Source: Nymphaea colorata (lineage: Eukaryota; Streptophyta; Magnoliopsida; Nymphaeales; Nymphaeaceae). From it: DNA of 64,000 bases. This document shows, in pieces, positions 46,910-60,657 of the stretch. The stretch is from assembly GCF_008831285.2 (NCBI RefSeq), contig NC_045146.1:13407289-13471288 (forward strand). Reading direction: 5' to 3'. The first letter of the stretch is position 1; every line of letters starts with the position of its first letter. Both the position numbers and the translations under genes were made by a program. The notes beneath the pieces are model-generated. The model saw only the letters and a program-made list of their open reading frames with translations. It searched no databases and was not told where the DNA came from.

Positions 46910-47487
46910 GACTGAAAGGCTGAGTGCTGTTTAAGGGGAAAAAGGGGACGCCCACGTCAGCCACAGTCAACGGTCAAAACGGGGCCCGAGGGATTCCCAA
47001 ATATGGTGAACATCAAAGGGCGAGGCAATACCGCGCTTTTTCTCTTTCGCGCCGCTCCAGCTGGCAGTTCCTGATTGGCTGCGCTTTGGGTTGGTCTTGG
47101 ACGCATCGGCCGAGCTTTTATTTTTGTGGGCATCTCCTGCTGTGGGCCCCCACTGCCACGGCGGCATTCTCGTCGGAGTCCATGTCCATCGTTCAAGAAG
47201 CGGCGGATTCGCGTGCTGGATTGGATTTGAATGAGAGGGAGGCAGAGGTGGGGCCTGCCTGCCTGTGCATGCATTATGACGATGGCGCGACCCGAAGACG
47301 GGTGATTCAGATCCAGATCCAATATGAAGGTGGACCGGAGGGTGTCGAACGAACCTGGATCTGGATCTTATCTAAACCTTCACATGCAGACCTCCAAATG
47401 TTTCGTGATGCATGCTTTTTTAAGCATACAAGTAATTTGGCATCTTATTCATGCGGTATGACACTTACGAAGCATGACCACCTGTAG
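46910..47487 (+). other. GC-rich island with an orphan open frame
   Basis: An open frame of 187 codons (46924-47487) starts at a CTG, not an ATG. Its first in-frame ATG is at about 47181, encoding MSIVQEAADSRAGLDLNERE and onward. I recognise no domain. Upstream are CCACGTCAG, GGTCAA (W-box-like) and GATTGGC (inverted CCAAT), so the island could be a promoter plus first exon of an unknown gene, or a relic. No good downstream exon was found. Confidence 0.25.
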
Positions 47488-48689
47488 CTACAAGAACATT
47501 TGGCAACTTAGTTAGGTTTAAAAGCATAGGAGGCGCAGGTCTGATGTCGCTTTGTCCAAGTAAGATTTACATTTAGACTCTGCAATTTATACCATCATAT
47601 GAAGCCCAACCTTGCTAGTTAAGCAAGGTGAAGTGAATTTGGCAAGCAGGGAAGCAGCAAGCGATTTGGCTCGTCAGCAAGATCTATTTAGTGGCCCACA
47701 TACACCCATTGATCAGTTGACACCCATGTGCAGTGCAGCAGGGACTGGCTAATTGAGAAGCTTCTGTCTCCTTTGGGGCGTTTTCTTGGGGATTGGTTCA
47801 GCCCCGGATCCATCTTCAGTTTGCACCTGCAAGAATTTATGAGAGAGGGAGAGAGTCCGATTTTAAAGAGAGTCTTCAACCAGTCAACTTTTTCAGTCTC
47901 AATCTTCATTTACATGATTACAACGTAGTTTTAAAAGTCATTTTTTGAAATGTTTGCAAATCAGAAGTTGGGACTATCTAGTTTAAGCAAACTGTCTGCA
48001 AATGAGTGAAATTTTTTTGATTTAGCAGTTAAGTTGATGAAAACCACGAACACCTTTTTCTTTTTTTGGATCCAATCTCTTGATATTTGGATTTTTCTTT
48101 TTAACCTTTCGTTATTATAGAGGTAGCTAAAAGCTTTGGCTGCAAGATACAGGAGCGTTATTGTCTTACCTGAATTCAGGCTTCAGCATTTGACTCGGAG
48201 GGCCTTTATTATACATGCAGCAACACGGGGCGTGTATGGAGATGGATTTAATAAGGTAGGAAGATGCATCAGCAACATTATGCATTTAATACGACGCACT
48301 TACTTTTACGCAACTGGATATTTGTGCCGAGGGTCGATTCAGCAAAGTGGTGGATTTAATTATCTTGGATCTATCATGAAATCTTCAGATGCCAAAAATC
48401 ATGGCTTGCATTGATGAAATCGGTACGAGGGAAACATAAAAAAAAGGTTGGAAAAATCATTTTTGTTATCAACTTTACTGCACGAAGGATTTTTTTAGAA
48501 AGGAAATTGAAAGTGATCTTTACTTTCTCTCAAGATCAAGCTTTTAATCACTCATGCGAGTGTGTGGTACTTTTTTGATATCTTAAGGCAGACGGATATC
48601 TACCAATCAATGCGACTGAGAAACGTTAGGAGAGAAATGGTGGTATCTCTTATTACGAATGCGTCAACAGATAGTGTTTCGAGCCAGAT

Positions 48690-48950
48690 ATATTCTCACA
48701 GTTTCTTGGATATTCACATATTCAAATTTGAAAAAAAAAAATTATATTCAAATCTGCAATCCAATTCCACGAACAGAATCCTATATTTACACTCGTGTCT
48801 GAATCTAAATCTGACTTTTGAACCAAATCTAGTAGATTTTCAAAATGCAAAAGCACTGAATATAGGATATTTATTTAAAACTAAATCCAAATCCGAACCA
48901 CCGGTCGGATATTTATTTATATCCAAATCCCATCGGATGTCTCATCTTTA
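48690..48950. repeat. Degenerate dispersed repeat (AATCCAAATCCGAA-type)
   Basis: Many overlapping variants of ATTCAAATC, AAATCCAAATCCGAA and GGATATTTATTTA. This word style is common in ends of old plant transposons. A similar but shorter patch lies at about 61130-61180. Family and ends cannot be defined here. Confidence 0.35.
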
Positions 48951-49937
48951 ATGCATTCTTTCTAGCAAATTCCTTACTTGCCCGGATCTTTATGACAAAT
49001 TTTAGATACTTTTGAAAGGAGAGGCAATGAGGTAGAATGGTTTTAAGTATAGATGAAGAGTAAGAGATGGAAAGCAGTCATCAGCTTATCGGGTATCTAA
49101 AAGAAAGAAGGGAAGGTGCTCTCTCAGATATTCAATTTCAATATAACATCCATTATGATACAGATCGCATGCATGGCTCGCCGACTACTTTGAATCCAAA
49201 TGAAGCTGAGCAGCTGTACTTGAGAAGGCTATCCATGATACACTAGAAGAAGCGCGATCAAGATTAAGGACTGTCCAATAAGGAAGAAACTGACGAACTA
49301 TCTAAAAGAAAGTGGTAAATGATGGAGTGACTAGTAAGAACAAGGCTGATATCCATGATCCAGATTCCAAAGAAGCCTTTCGGGCGATGCCAGTCAAGCT
49401 TGCAAGGATGAACTAAGTGGAGAATATATAAGCATATCCATAAATAATCAAATGAACTAGATTGAACCAACGTTGAGGTTTCTTGTCTTAAAATAATAGC
49501 CAAGCTAAGATACAAGCCTGTTTGAGACCCTCCACACCAATAGCGGCAGGACTAGTAGGTGACTTAGCTACGACGCAGAACCACGTAGACAGTAACGAAC
49601 TGAACCAGAATCCCAAACGAACTAAATCAGAGTCTGCAATGTTTCATTTGTGGGTCAGGTCTGAGCTACAAATCTCTGGCTGAATACATACATAACCCCA
49701 CCTTCACCTTAGGCTCTGGGGTACTTCTGCTGTGTCCATTTAGTCAGTCTCATTTGGAGATGGCCCAAACACTCTCGTTTTACTGTACGTTCGGAACACT
49801 ATAATCTAATTACTATAAATCAAAACGCACACACACATATATATATATTTATATATATATATACAGTCACAGAATAGAGACGTCCCCGAAATGACGATGT
49901 GATACCTATTGTCCCAGTTGGTTGTGCGCCCAGATCT

Positions 49938-50036
49938 CAAACCAATTAGATTGAATGTAACGCGTGCTCCACTGGACTCGAAGTGCAAACCAATTGATAG
50001 ATTGAGTGTAACGCGTGTTCCACTGGATTCGAAGTG
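49938..50036. repeat. Tandem duplication, 48- and 51-base units
   Basis: CAAACCAATT...ACGCGTGCTCCACTGGAC at 49938 is repeated at 49986 with a 3-base insertion and a few changes. It falls in a 125-codon plus-strand frame (49909-50286) with no recognised domain, so it is probably non-coding. Confidence 0.75.
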
Positions 50037-51140
50037 CCAGGGCGTGTTATTCACCGAATTTTGCGTTCAAAGTTGGTGTCAAGGCATAGAAGAGCCCAGC
50101 TTGGCGGAATGTCACGTGTGGAGTTGCACCGAACCAAGCAACCTCTTTGACTACAAGATGGTCAGCTCATCTCCCGGCCCTGACCCCATCACCGATATTC
50201 TGTGTAAGATATCAATCGGCCAACGTCGTCCCGGATCAAAGTCCACGCTGTACATGTTCCGACTGTCAAACCTACCAGTCCTTTAAGAGAACCTCCAAAT
50301 GGCAGAAACAAGCAACCAATGTTGTCCCAGAACTAATTTTCAATCAGACTGGTAGGTTTGTTGGACTATATCAACTCTTTTACAGGCAAAATCTTCTTCT
50401 GCCGATTCACAGAGTGCGAGAGACTCAGGCGGGAAGAAGCAAAAGGGTTCACAGGCAGGTACGCAACACTTGCTGCTCTTTTCTTCCCTCACACAAGTTT
50501 TATGGATCGAATGTGCTTCATGTCTGAATTTTCCCTTTAATTGCAATGCTTTGTTCCATGTTGTAAGTATGGTGCTTTCTACATGCGTGCCAAGCAACAC
50601 GCAAGAATTGCAGATCAAAACCATGAGTGCTTTGAGTAAGCGATCAAAGTCACCTTAGGCCACTGTTTCTCTAGAATAACTCTCGAACCAAAGAAAATTC
50701 ATAACACAAAATAGATGCTACCTACAACATCAAGGAGAGAGGAAAGGTAAGAAACGACATCAAAAGGAACGATAGGGTGACGGATGAGACTACAGAACTC
50801 ACGATCAACGCAGAGGAGAGGTTGGTCATGAGGTACAATGACCATCAGATTAAAGTTTTGCAGAGAAATAGATGTACGACCTTCTCGTAAACTTCTTTAG
50901 ATATTTCACAACTTTACAGATAGTCTGGAGACACAAGCGTGGGTGATCGCTGAGAAGCATGGCATGCAGGATAACGATATAACCATGTTCCAGATCTCAC
51001 ACCAAGAGCGAACATTTTAAAGCTTACAAACATAAACTTGCCTCTTGGTCAAATTAGGTTGGCTGGCATAAAAGTTCCTCATAATCCCTCCTCTTTGATG
51101 GGTAATTGCTGCATGAGACGCTGCTTTCTGCCTGTCTTCT

Positions 51141-54100
51141 CTAACGGATGGGGTGATATTGGGTAACACCACGCTTCGGCGGCAACTTCCTCAAAATGAA
51201 AAGCACCAGAGCAGACGGGACGATTTCCACAAGCTACATAAATCAAAAAATAGTATGAGAAGACAAACATCGATATGGGCTTATCACACCCTCAACCTTC
51301 AAAAATTAGATGAATATCTTTAAATCAAGAATATAGAAGGGCACCTATGCAGAGTCGCAGAACAAATTACAAAGGGAAAGAGAGAAACAAGTAATCACAC
51401 CAAATGACAGATCGAGGTATCAACTTATGTTCAAGGAGAACTTAAAAAGTTCCAAGCTCATTATAACCTTTGAGGTTCACTCTTAAACAACCAACCAGAC
51501 TCAGGCCCAGTCCACTTTTGACCTCATGAGAGGTGAAACCAAGTACCTATCTTTCTTGTGAACTAAAATTTCCAAAAGGTGGGGAAAGGAGTCGTTGAGC
51601 CGTGACATTTTGTTTGGGAAACAACAGAAACAGTCAGCCGTAAATCCATTGATCAGTCATTTCTCTCACAGCCTTATACACTGGAATAAATTGATCACTG
51701 AACAAAAGATTTGTCACGACAATCAACCTTCTTTCTTTCAAGCAAAAGGTTAGTTGACTACCTTCTTTAGTATGAAATCAGAAAGATAGGTTAAGGAACA
51801 GAAAAGGTTTCTCTTGCTCTAAAAGAAAATTTCCCACCAAGGAATCCAATTAACGGAAGCAATTGACAAGGAAAATGATGATGATAGAGGTACCCTTGGT
51901 TTAGATGTCATTCCTTGAGCAATCCAGCATAAATTTTTTAAAGGTTGGGTTGGGTGCTGACACAGCAAACAGAGGGCATGTTGTTTTTAACCTTTCATAA
52001 GTAGACCTGAAAACTCTAAATCCTTTGCTTATATGCTTCTTGAAGTCCACAAGCTGGTAGTTGGTTTCTATAAACTATTTATAAGTGCCAATTAATACAG
52101 GCCACTAAATGAAAGCCAACATGCTTCAAGTTGCCAAGGGAATGCACTCCCAGCCACAGATAATCAGGTTACCTGGGATATCTACCAGCCACTGTAAAAT
52201 GAGAAGTTAACAGATTCTCATTACAACCAAAGACACAATACAACTTAGTATATGTTCAAGGTCACATGATGAATTGATCAACTAATCGAACATGTGAGAA
52301 AAGAACGGTATCACACAGTGGCAGGTCGATGTAAACATTTTGTAAAACATAGATTTCATATAAAAATGGGTGTGGCATATAATTCAAAGGCAAAGTTGGC
52401 AATAGATTGGTGAGGCAAAATGTTAAAGCAATATCTCAGAAAACCTAGGAAGCAGGTAGTCCAGCTTCTAGGCATTTACCTAGTAATTTAGTAGTTAATT
52501 TAATTTTGGACTCCGCAATGATTATTATGTGTTAATGAGATAATGGGAAGAAACAGGAAAGATCAAGGGAAAAGGAGAATAGAAAAGAACAAAAAGGCAA
52601 ACTACTGTGAGATTCACCCACTGGTTATTTAATTTCAGTCTGTTCCTTTATTTATAAAAGAGACAACGCATATGTTCAGAAGCTTACCACGTAATATATG
52701 AAATTCAGAACAGGATGGTTCAAAACGTCAAGGTTTGCAGCTTTTTCAAATGCACAGAAGCACATCTGCAGCAGAACAGACCGAAATAATTACACAAAGA
52801 TTGATGTCATCAGAAGTTCATACAACGAACAAATACAAAAAAGCATGAAGTGTACCTTCAGAGTCTCAGACTACATATGTGGAAAGAGAACTTACCATGA
52901 TACACCTAATCAAGAAACATGTGAAACATATGGTGGTAACATAGCCAACCTGTATATCGGACAGAAAGCAAGAAAATCATATGCCAGTTAACAGGAATGC
53001 AATCATAAATCCAAGAACATGGAAATATTATTGCAGGTGTACCTCCTGTAACTTTTTACGTCGCCCTTTTGATTCAACAGGAAATCGTTGCAGCATCAGG
53101 AAAAGCCTGTTGCATAGAAGCGACAGTGAACAACCAGAAAATAAGTAAACCGACAAGGTACTTGAACATTCAACTGGGCCACATTTACTTCAACAATGTA
53201 ACACGTGCAACATGTGCTTGGACCGTCATCACAGTAGTCAAGAGCACCTCAATCTTTCTATTACACGTTTTTCTATTCCAGGTTAACTGTTGTTTTTATT
53301 TCTGCCACAATTCATCAGTGTTAGTCCATCTGCAATTGGTAATAGTTTGTCTTCAGTTGATCAACCATGATTGTGCAACAGAAATTTGGAATCATATGTT
53401 TAACTAAAGCATACTTATTATTTGAAAATTAGGCAACTGCAATGCACAGTTATGTGTCCTTTAACCATACAGTATCTATCAGAATGTTTACCAATATTTT
53501 ATTATTGCAATTGCACACTTATTTTTTTGCTTGATCTTTCATTTCAGTAACAGCATTGAAATTTGAAACCTTGACACCTGAAAATTTCTCTGTCCTCTGT
53601 ATCGTATCCACTGGCATGGATAACAAGATTCTAGCTTAATGCAAAATGTATGTCTTTTGCTCAATTTTTCACTTTGTAATCAGCATTGAAGCCTTGAAAT
53701 GACCGGTGACATGGCCCCACACCTCAGACTATGATTCCCTTCTTTGGAGGACAACGGTTAATCAGCATTGAAGCCTTGAAATGACCCGTGCCATAGCCCC
53801 ACATCCCAGACTCTAGATTCCCTTCTTTGGAGGACAAAGGTCCCCATCCTGAGGTACTGGGTACGTACCGGGCTGAGCAGTTGAGGCTGAGAAATTGATT
53901 TGTTTTGAACCAACATTACAAACCACACCCATAAAGCACTGCACAAAGCGAGTAAGAGAACTTTGTTCGTGATATTGCTTTGTTTATGAGTACTTTCTAT
54001 GGGAAATCCCTGATCAGAGCACTCACAACCTGAAATTCCCGAGGGAAGAAGCCCTTGCAAAGCAAACTGCCAGGGCTCTGCTTGTTTAAAGCATGCATTT

Positions 54101-57100
54101 GCTTTCATCTGACAAGAGATCCAGGCAAGTTGTAAAAATAAAGGAAGTCAAAAAGAGGACAGGGTGCTGGACCATGCAACCCAAGGCTCAAAATTCATGA
54201 ATGGAAAGCAGATTTCAAGTAGGTCAAAGGACTTTGAAAAAGGTTTACAAAAGCACCAAAATATTTACAGAGATAGACACACTTATTAGACAGTAGCAAT
54301 AATAGTCAAAAACTCACCTCCCGCCATAGAGAAGGAATCCGAGGGATGCAAACAATGACACCGCTGTCACAACATGCAAGACGAGGTGAATAGTTGACTT
54401 AAGGCTCAGGAATTCACAAAAGAAACCAGTCAATCTTTAACAACTATGATCTTTATAGCACACAAATTAAAATAAAAAAGGGTCCATTAACACAAACCTG
54501 CAAAGAAAAGCTTGGAGAGGGTGACCACAAAATGAACAGGCTTCCACCACATAACCAACCACAGTGCTATCTGGCAGAAAGTAATGAAGAAAAAAGTGAA
54601 GATCACAAACCCAGGATGAAGGCGTTAAAACATAAACATGTAAAAACATGGATTGTTACTTAGAAAGGTTGACCATGTCATGTGATACTAATGAAGTATA
54701 CAATGGAGCTAGGCACTACCAAGGTAAAGCCACACCAATATGAAGAGCACTCAAAAGCTTTGAGAATCTTTTGTAATAAGATCTGGGTTATGTAATTACA
54801 CTTTGAATGGAACTCGGACATGAACGAGTTCAGTCACATACCTAGCAGGCTAGCACCAGTATTGACACCAACAAGGATGTGCATGTGTTCGGCAAAAGTG
54901 GAATAAATATTACTCTGCTGCTGTACATAACCAGTTTTGCTTCTGGTATTAGGTAGGTTCCTAGTACTAAATTATGAGACAAATCATCACAACCATAAAC
55001 CAAACTCTAAAAAAAAAAAAGTGAAAAATAATTGAGTGGCTGAGACTCTTGAGACTTGTTCAAGCTTGAAGTCATACATATCAAAGTCAAAGGTGAACAA
55101 GTAGATGTTATACTGCTATGGCAAACACCTCAAAGTTAAATTTGTTTTCTAGTAAAAACAAATTATTCCCTTTTAACAGAATTATTGTGTCTGCAGTGAT
55201 GAAAAGAATACTGGAAAAGCTATTCTGGTAAGGTAATTTAGATTTCATCATCATCATCACCCCTTTCACTTTTTGCCCCTGACTCTTTGCATTATGTGTT
55301 TCAAGCTGTTTGGATGCAACATAACAGTTTGTGTTTTTTGCTGGTTGCAAGCAACCAAGAAAATGCATTCATCAAGGAAGAATACAACTTAATAAGAAAC
55401 AATGGACTAGATCTAATCTAAAATCAATTGATACAAAATAATTTTGTTGTCACTCATAACACGGACACCACCTTCATCCTCAATTATGAATCCAATAACA
55501 AGACTGTTTTGTAAGTAAAGGTAACATGGGAAAGAGAGGGAGACAATCAGATCAACAGCCATTATATAAATTATTCAAAGATCCCATGTTAGCAGGCAAA
55601 GCCATTCAAATCCCATTAATAACCAACACAATTTCCATAAGTTGTCGTACCAATGCTTTCACCTAAGACACTTTTCACAAAATAAGCTGAGCCATAAAAG
55701 CTCCAAACTCGGTAATGTGGTATTGCATAAAAGCTTGTGAAATTAATTTTATATTAGAATTTCGTACCTAACATTTTCTCATCAAGTACAAAAACACGGA
55801 CATGTATCTATAGACTTTAAGTACCAGACGATGTTTCAATATGTTCCCATGCAATTCATGCTATGCAGCTAAAAGAGCTAGTTGGTACTTGGGCATGGAC
55901 AAACCTACAACTTCTAATCTGTCTGGGCAACACTGATAACTTTTCAAAAATAACATAGAAAAAGGGTACAACATTAGCTTAAAGAATAAATATATAAAGG
56001 TCCACGAGCGAATTACTATTATGTGAAGTGATGTATTACAAGAATCATAAACTTTGTGTAAAGAACTCTTTCTAATTTAAAAAAATAGAAAAATAAGAAT
56101 AAACCTAAACAGCCTAATTGCATAATAAAATGGTATTAGGTACAAATGGAACTACCATTTACTCATCGAACAACTCAATATTTGTCAACCTTCAAATATT
56201 AATGTCAGGTGCTATATATCAGCTCCTAGACCAAAAAACCATGGAAGCCTCATCCCTTCATGCTTGAGATGAGTCTTAAACCTTTTTCCATTAGATGCGT
56301 AAGTATACCTCTTTATGTAACCTTAGACCAGGAAAAATAAAATGTTTTGGTACTTTCAAAACACCATGGAAGACTCATCCCTTCATGCTTGAGATGAGTC
56401 TCAAACCTTTTTCCATTACATGCAACCGTAGACCAGGAAAAATAAAATATTATGGTACTTTTATGTTTTGAAGCTGTAACACAAGACACCCATCCTATGG
56501 AACCATATTACCATAATGTACAATGAAAATATCTAACACAAGTTACTCCTGAAACAAAAAAATTAAATCTCAGACACAAGGGATTATCTTCTTTGTTCCC
56601 CTCAAGTTTAAATATTTACGGTGGGTACGAGATAAGATGGATATACAGAGCACATCAACTCATGCAACCAAGAGTATCAAAACAGCATTTGATTTGGTTT
56701 TGCAAAAATGTTTACTGAAAAAAAAAAAAAGGAAAACCTAGTTAGCGGTCACCTATGCTTCCATACTTTCCTAAGTGCTATACTTGGATATAGGGAACGA
56801 AGGTGGCCCATGTGAGGCATTTCATTACATTGAGTTCTTATATGTTCAACCCAGGTACCTAAACTTCAATATGGATTATCTGCCACCTATTATATAGGTA
56901 AGCATGGGGTTACGCATAGGAATTTTTATGATACATAGGTTGTATCGACAGCTGCTGATGGACCAAAGAAGAAAGTGGAAAAAGCATGAAAAGGACAGGA
57001 TTAAAGGAATTAAAGAAGGAAGGAGAGAAGATGACAAAAAAGGAGCCACGTGTTAGCTCCTGCAAACACGCCGACAGAAGGTTACTCAATTCTAAGGACA

Positions 57101-60100
57101 GCCCAGCCCAGCTCTGTACACCTCTAACTCTGCACCCAACCCGACTCAGGACTCTAGGACAAGAAACAAGAAAAAAAACCTATTGATATTAAGGACCATT
57201 TTTCTTTGCTAAGGGCCGACTCTAACACCAAGATACCTACCTAAAAAGAGGCATGCTGCAGTTTGGTTATTAGATACTTAATAATTTCAGACGGCCAAAT
57301 TTGACCGAGACTATTGAATAAAATGCTCAATGGTGAACTAAATGCACGCTGCACTGCTGCACTCAAGCTTTACCTAGTTAGGTGCCACGTCAACCTATAG
57401 TTATTGTGTCAAGACTCAAGAGAGGCAATCCACCATTTTGAAGCTTCATGTGAAATAGGTTGCCAATCCTCCTAGTGCTTCAACAAGTGAAATGGAGGTT
57501 TCAAGTAGCACAGAAATCCCAAACTCTACCTTGGCACCAGAAACAAAATTTTAAAGGAAGGCCTCCAAAGCATTTTATTTTCATTAGCAAGCACACTACT
57601 GCTCGGGAGGTGCATTTCTTCTTGATGATTAGCTGCACGAATGGCATCCAATTCTAGCTTGGGTTAATTATTTCCAGGATAACTTTCTTTCAGGTATCCA
57701 TTTTTTACAAGTTAATTGATGTTTTGGCAACAAAATTTAGAAGGCCTTTACCGTCAATAAATTAGTTTCAAATTTTCAGGTAATACAAAAAACCCATTTC
57801 TTGCCGAGATAGATAAACATCAACTAAATCAAATAGACATATCAACCCAATCACTATAGAATATAGGTCAAGGGTTTTTACTTGTTATCAGAAAACTAAC
57901 CGAGAATTTATTTTTTCTTTTTTTGGACGGGGAGGAAGAGGTAGGAGACAGCATCTCCAAGAACTCATAATTGGATTGACCACCTCACTCCTGTGTGACC
58001 ATCCTAAGAAGGGGTCTAATGTTTTTAAAATTTTTTAAATACCAAATGAGTTTACTCTACTCAAGGGGTTGACCAAGTTCAAAGTTATACAGAATTGGTT
58101 TGTTTCAGGTTGATAGTGCCTAACACTACTCATCTTGGATCATTAAAAATCAGATCCGACACCTGCATCTTTGAGGCAATAACTGTGCCACCACCGAAGC
58201 AATGCAGTGAGAAGTGTTTGGGACACATAAGTTGTCCACCCATTTAAGCACACAAAAATAATCTTTGCAAGGATGCGTTTGAACATGCAAGAGGGGTATC
58301 CAATGAACCCGTTACTCCCCCAGAGATGGTCTAAGTAGAGAAAATAAGCCAACTGGTTCAAAAGAAACTCACACTTTGTTTAAGATTGTCAAGGTTTTCA
58401 TCAAAGCTCGTAGTTCAGCCAAAGTTAGAAAGTATCCACAACCAAAGCCACAAAAATATAAAAAAACATGGAATGAAATAAAAAAATGTCCGATATGTGT
58501 GTATTGAGCTCAAATAAAAATAAATTGTACATGACCTTCTTTAAACTTTACACGAATATCGAAATATGCATTTCTGGCACAAAAAATCTGACATGGTATT
58601 TACTATTTACAATTAAGATCTAATATAAGTACAAAATCCCTCCATATGTCTTTTGAGCCCATATTTCAGCAGTACATTAGTTGTGCAGCTGTTTTACCTG
58701 AATTGCATAAATCACCCCGTTTATCGTGAGGAAGGTTGGCCTCAAACCATCAGTAGATATACCCCTCGCCTAAAAACATTCATACTGGTTGTCATTTTCC
58801 CAAAAAAAGAAAAAAAAAAAGAGGAAAAAAAGAGCAGATGGAAACTTGACAACCACAATCTGGAGAGAAAATAAGTAACCGAGCCCTCAGAGAGTAAATA
58901 ACCTGATAGTATATTTCGGCCCAGAAAAGAACCAGCAATGCGTATGTTGTAAAAAATACAAGACTAGGCATATCTAGAAGAGCATGTTGGAGAATCTGCA
59001 AGTTTCCAGACAAAGAGAAAGGAACAGATGGATAAGTCTTACAGTGGAGGGGAAAAAAGACTGTTAAATTTTCAAAGCCAATAGTTGGAACCATACCGTA
59101 ACCAAAAAACAAGAGAGAATAAAAAAGTCAAATAGTTGTACCTCAGGTGTCATTCTCTGTACACCCCTACGGAAAACAAACACCACAGACCTAACTGTGA
59201 ATGGAAAACACAACAAAAGAAGCATAAGTAACAGAAAAAGTATTCAGGATCCAAGCTCATGTACCAGTACTAACCAACGCCAATATAATATACAAACCTC
59301 CATTGACTACAAAATTCAAAAAATGGAAAACCTTCTGTGTGGTCCAACCATATTCGGGAACTCTTACTTCAATTCGCACAAGTTGTATCTGCAAACCAAT
59401 CAATCGTCATTCAGTACAATTACAAAGTCTGAGAAGATAGACTCCCTCAAAAAAAGAGAAAAAGCTTGTTGTCTTGGATCACCACTGAAGACATAAAGAA
59501 GGACACCGTGGACGTCCAGGACATTAAAATCCAGATAGAACAAATAACTTTTACATACACAAGCTTCATCGTATATGCACAAAAACCATCGGTAGTTAAA
59601 CACGACAAGCTTTATTCCTACAAAAAACCATCCATTACAAGGGATTCATCAAAGCAAGACAAGGTCAAATCAAAGCGACTAGCAAGTTCCATTATTATAA
59701 GGTGACACCTCTCAAATGTCACCAAGCATAATGTTTCTATGCATTTATTATGATATATTGCCACCAAAAATACCTAAGTCAATATCAAACGCATCACCAT
59801 GAGAATGTGAGTGAGCAACATTAATGGTTCAAGTACCATAAAAGCCTAAACATGATAATATAAAATATATTTTATGAATTTTCATTGTTTCCCAGATACC
59901 ACCCTCTGGCATTCAAATAATTGTGAGAAAGTGGCTTGACCACTTTATTCTCATAGCATCACCTTCTATTGCTTTAAATTTCAAGAATTCAAAGTTCACA
60001 ATGACGCACTATGAGGAACCATAACCCATGCATAAAAAAAGGAGGCAGCTAGTTCAAAAGCCATCATTTCATTGAATTTGTACTAACAGTCCGAACAACC

Positions 60101-60657
60101 GACTGTGAAGTGTGAAGAACCCAAAGAGAGTATTAACAACCCAAATGAAACCTAACCAAAATCCCTAAATTCAAGACTGCCACGAATAGAAACTAATCAA
60201 TATAGAACAAAGCAACAAAAGAGGCAGCCATTCCGAAAATCCTAATAAGAGTTGAATTAATACACGAAGATTCCACATTTCCGCGTTTAAAAAAGAAACG
60301 AGAATCCTCCGTCACCAAAAACAAGATAAAACAAAACAGCTTCCTTTTTGAATCAGGAAAAAATGAATGTCTAGCCCAAACGTATTTAAAATAAGGAACA
60401 AACAAGCATGAGAAGAAGCTTTACCAGAATATACGTGCGAAGAAATTCTACTTTTCCAAGCAAACAAGGGAAGGGCATACCCTAACGATGGAAAACCAAC
60501 GAGAGAGAAAGGCAGAGAGAGTTACGAGGGCCACGGCAGCAACTAATCCGTAGAGGGCGGAGAGGGTATAGAAGATCCTGTTCTGCCAAACCGTGGAATT
60601 GTTGACGTCTTCCCACCAATCGACCACGTTCATCGCCACCGCCGGCGTCCACTCCAT
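51141..60657 (-). CDS. TOM1/TOM3/THH-family seven-pass membrane protein, 11 exons
   Basis: Plant multipass protein, in Arabidopsis on the vacuolar and related endomembranes; TOM1 and TOM3 are known as host proteins used by tobamoviruses, and their normal role is less clear. Minus-strand exons: 60657-60526, 59388-59298, 59194-59142, 58995-58903, 58769-58698, 54570-54498, 54363-54318, 53106-53043, 52949-52896, 52765-52688 and 51233-51141. The joined frame is continuous and gives 282 residues, close to the family's usual ~290. Landmarks are [13 protein letters not shown] near the N-terminus, [73 protein letters not shown] and [18 protein letters not shown] at the end. Hydrophobic segments sit in most exons. 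A second in-frame donor at 60480/60481 would add 15 residues after exon 1; the family alignment favours the donor at 60525/60526. Intron 5 is 4.1 kb. The ATG at 60657 is the only in-frame one upstream of DWW that lacks a preceding stop conflict. Confidence 0.92.
53678..53838. repeat. Tandem duplication, 82-base units, in a TOM-like intron
   Basis: AATCAGCATTGAAGCCTTGA recurs at 53678 and 53760, and both copies end TCCCTTCTTTGGAGGACAA. About ten mismatches. It lies in the intron between exons 7 and 8. Confidence 0.88.
56239..56460. repeat. Tandem duplication, ~125/97-base units, in TOM-like intron 5
   Basis: CCATGGAAG(C/A)CTCATCCCTTCATGC recurs at 56239 and 56364, and each copy ends in ACCAGGAAAAATAAAAT. 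The second copy lacks about 25 bases present in the first. Confidence 0.85.

Larger units (their letters stand above)
46342..51140. other. Spacer between remorin and the TOM-like gene
   Basis: Remorin leader and promoter, then 4 kb without a supported gene, then the TOM-like 3'UTR. It includes a GC-rich island (46910-47340), a dispersed-repeat-like stretch (about 48690-48950), (TA)n near 49838-49862 and a short tandem duplication (49938-50036). Confidence 0.55.

Noticed and set aside
49909-50286. 125-codon plus-strand frame
   Set aside because: Includes a non-triplet-conserving style tandem duplication and has no domain; no promoter or splice context.
60481-60525. Extending TOM-like exon 1 to the later donor as the main form
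   Set aside because: It would add 15 residues absent from the family; kept only as a possible isoform.
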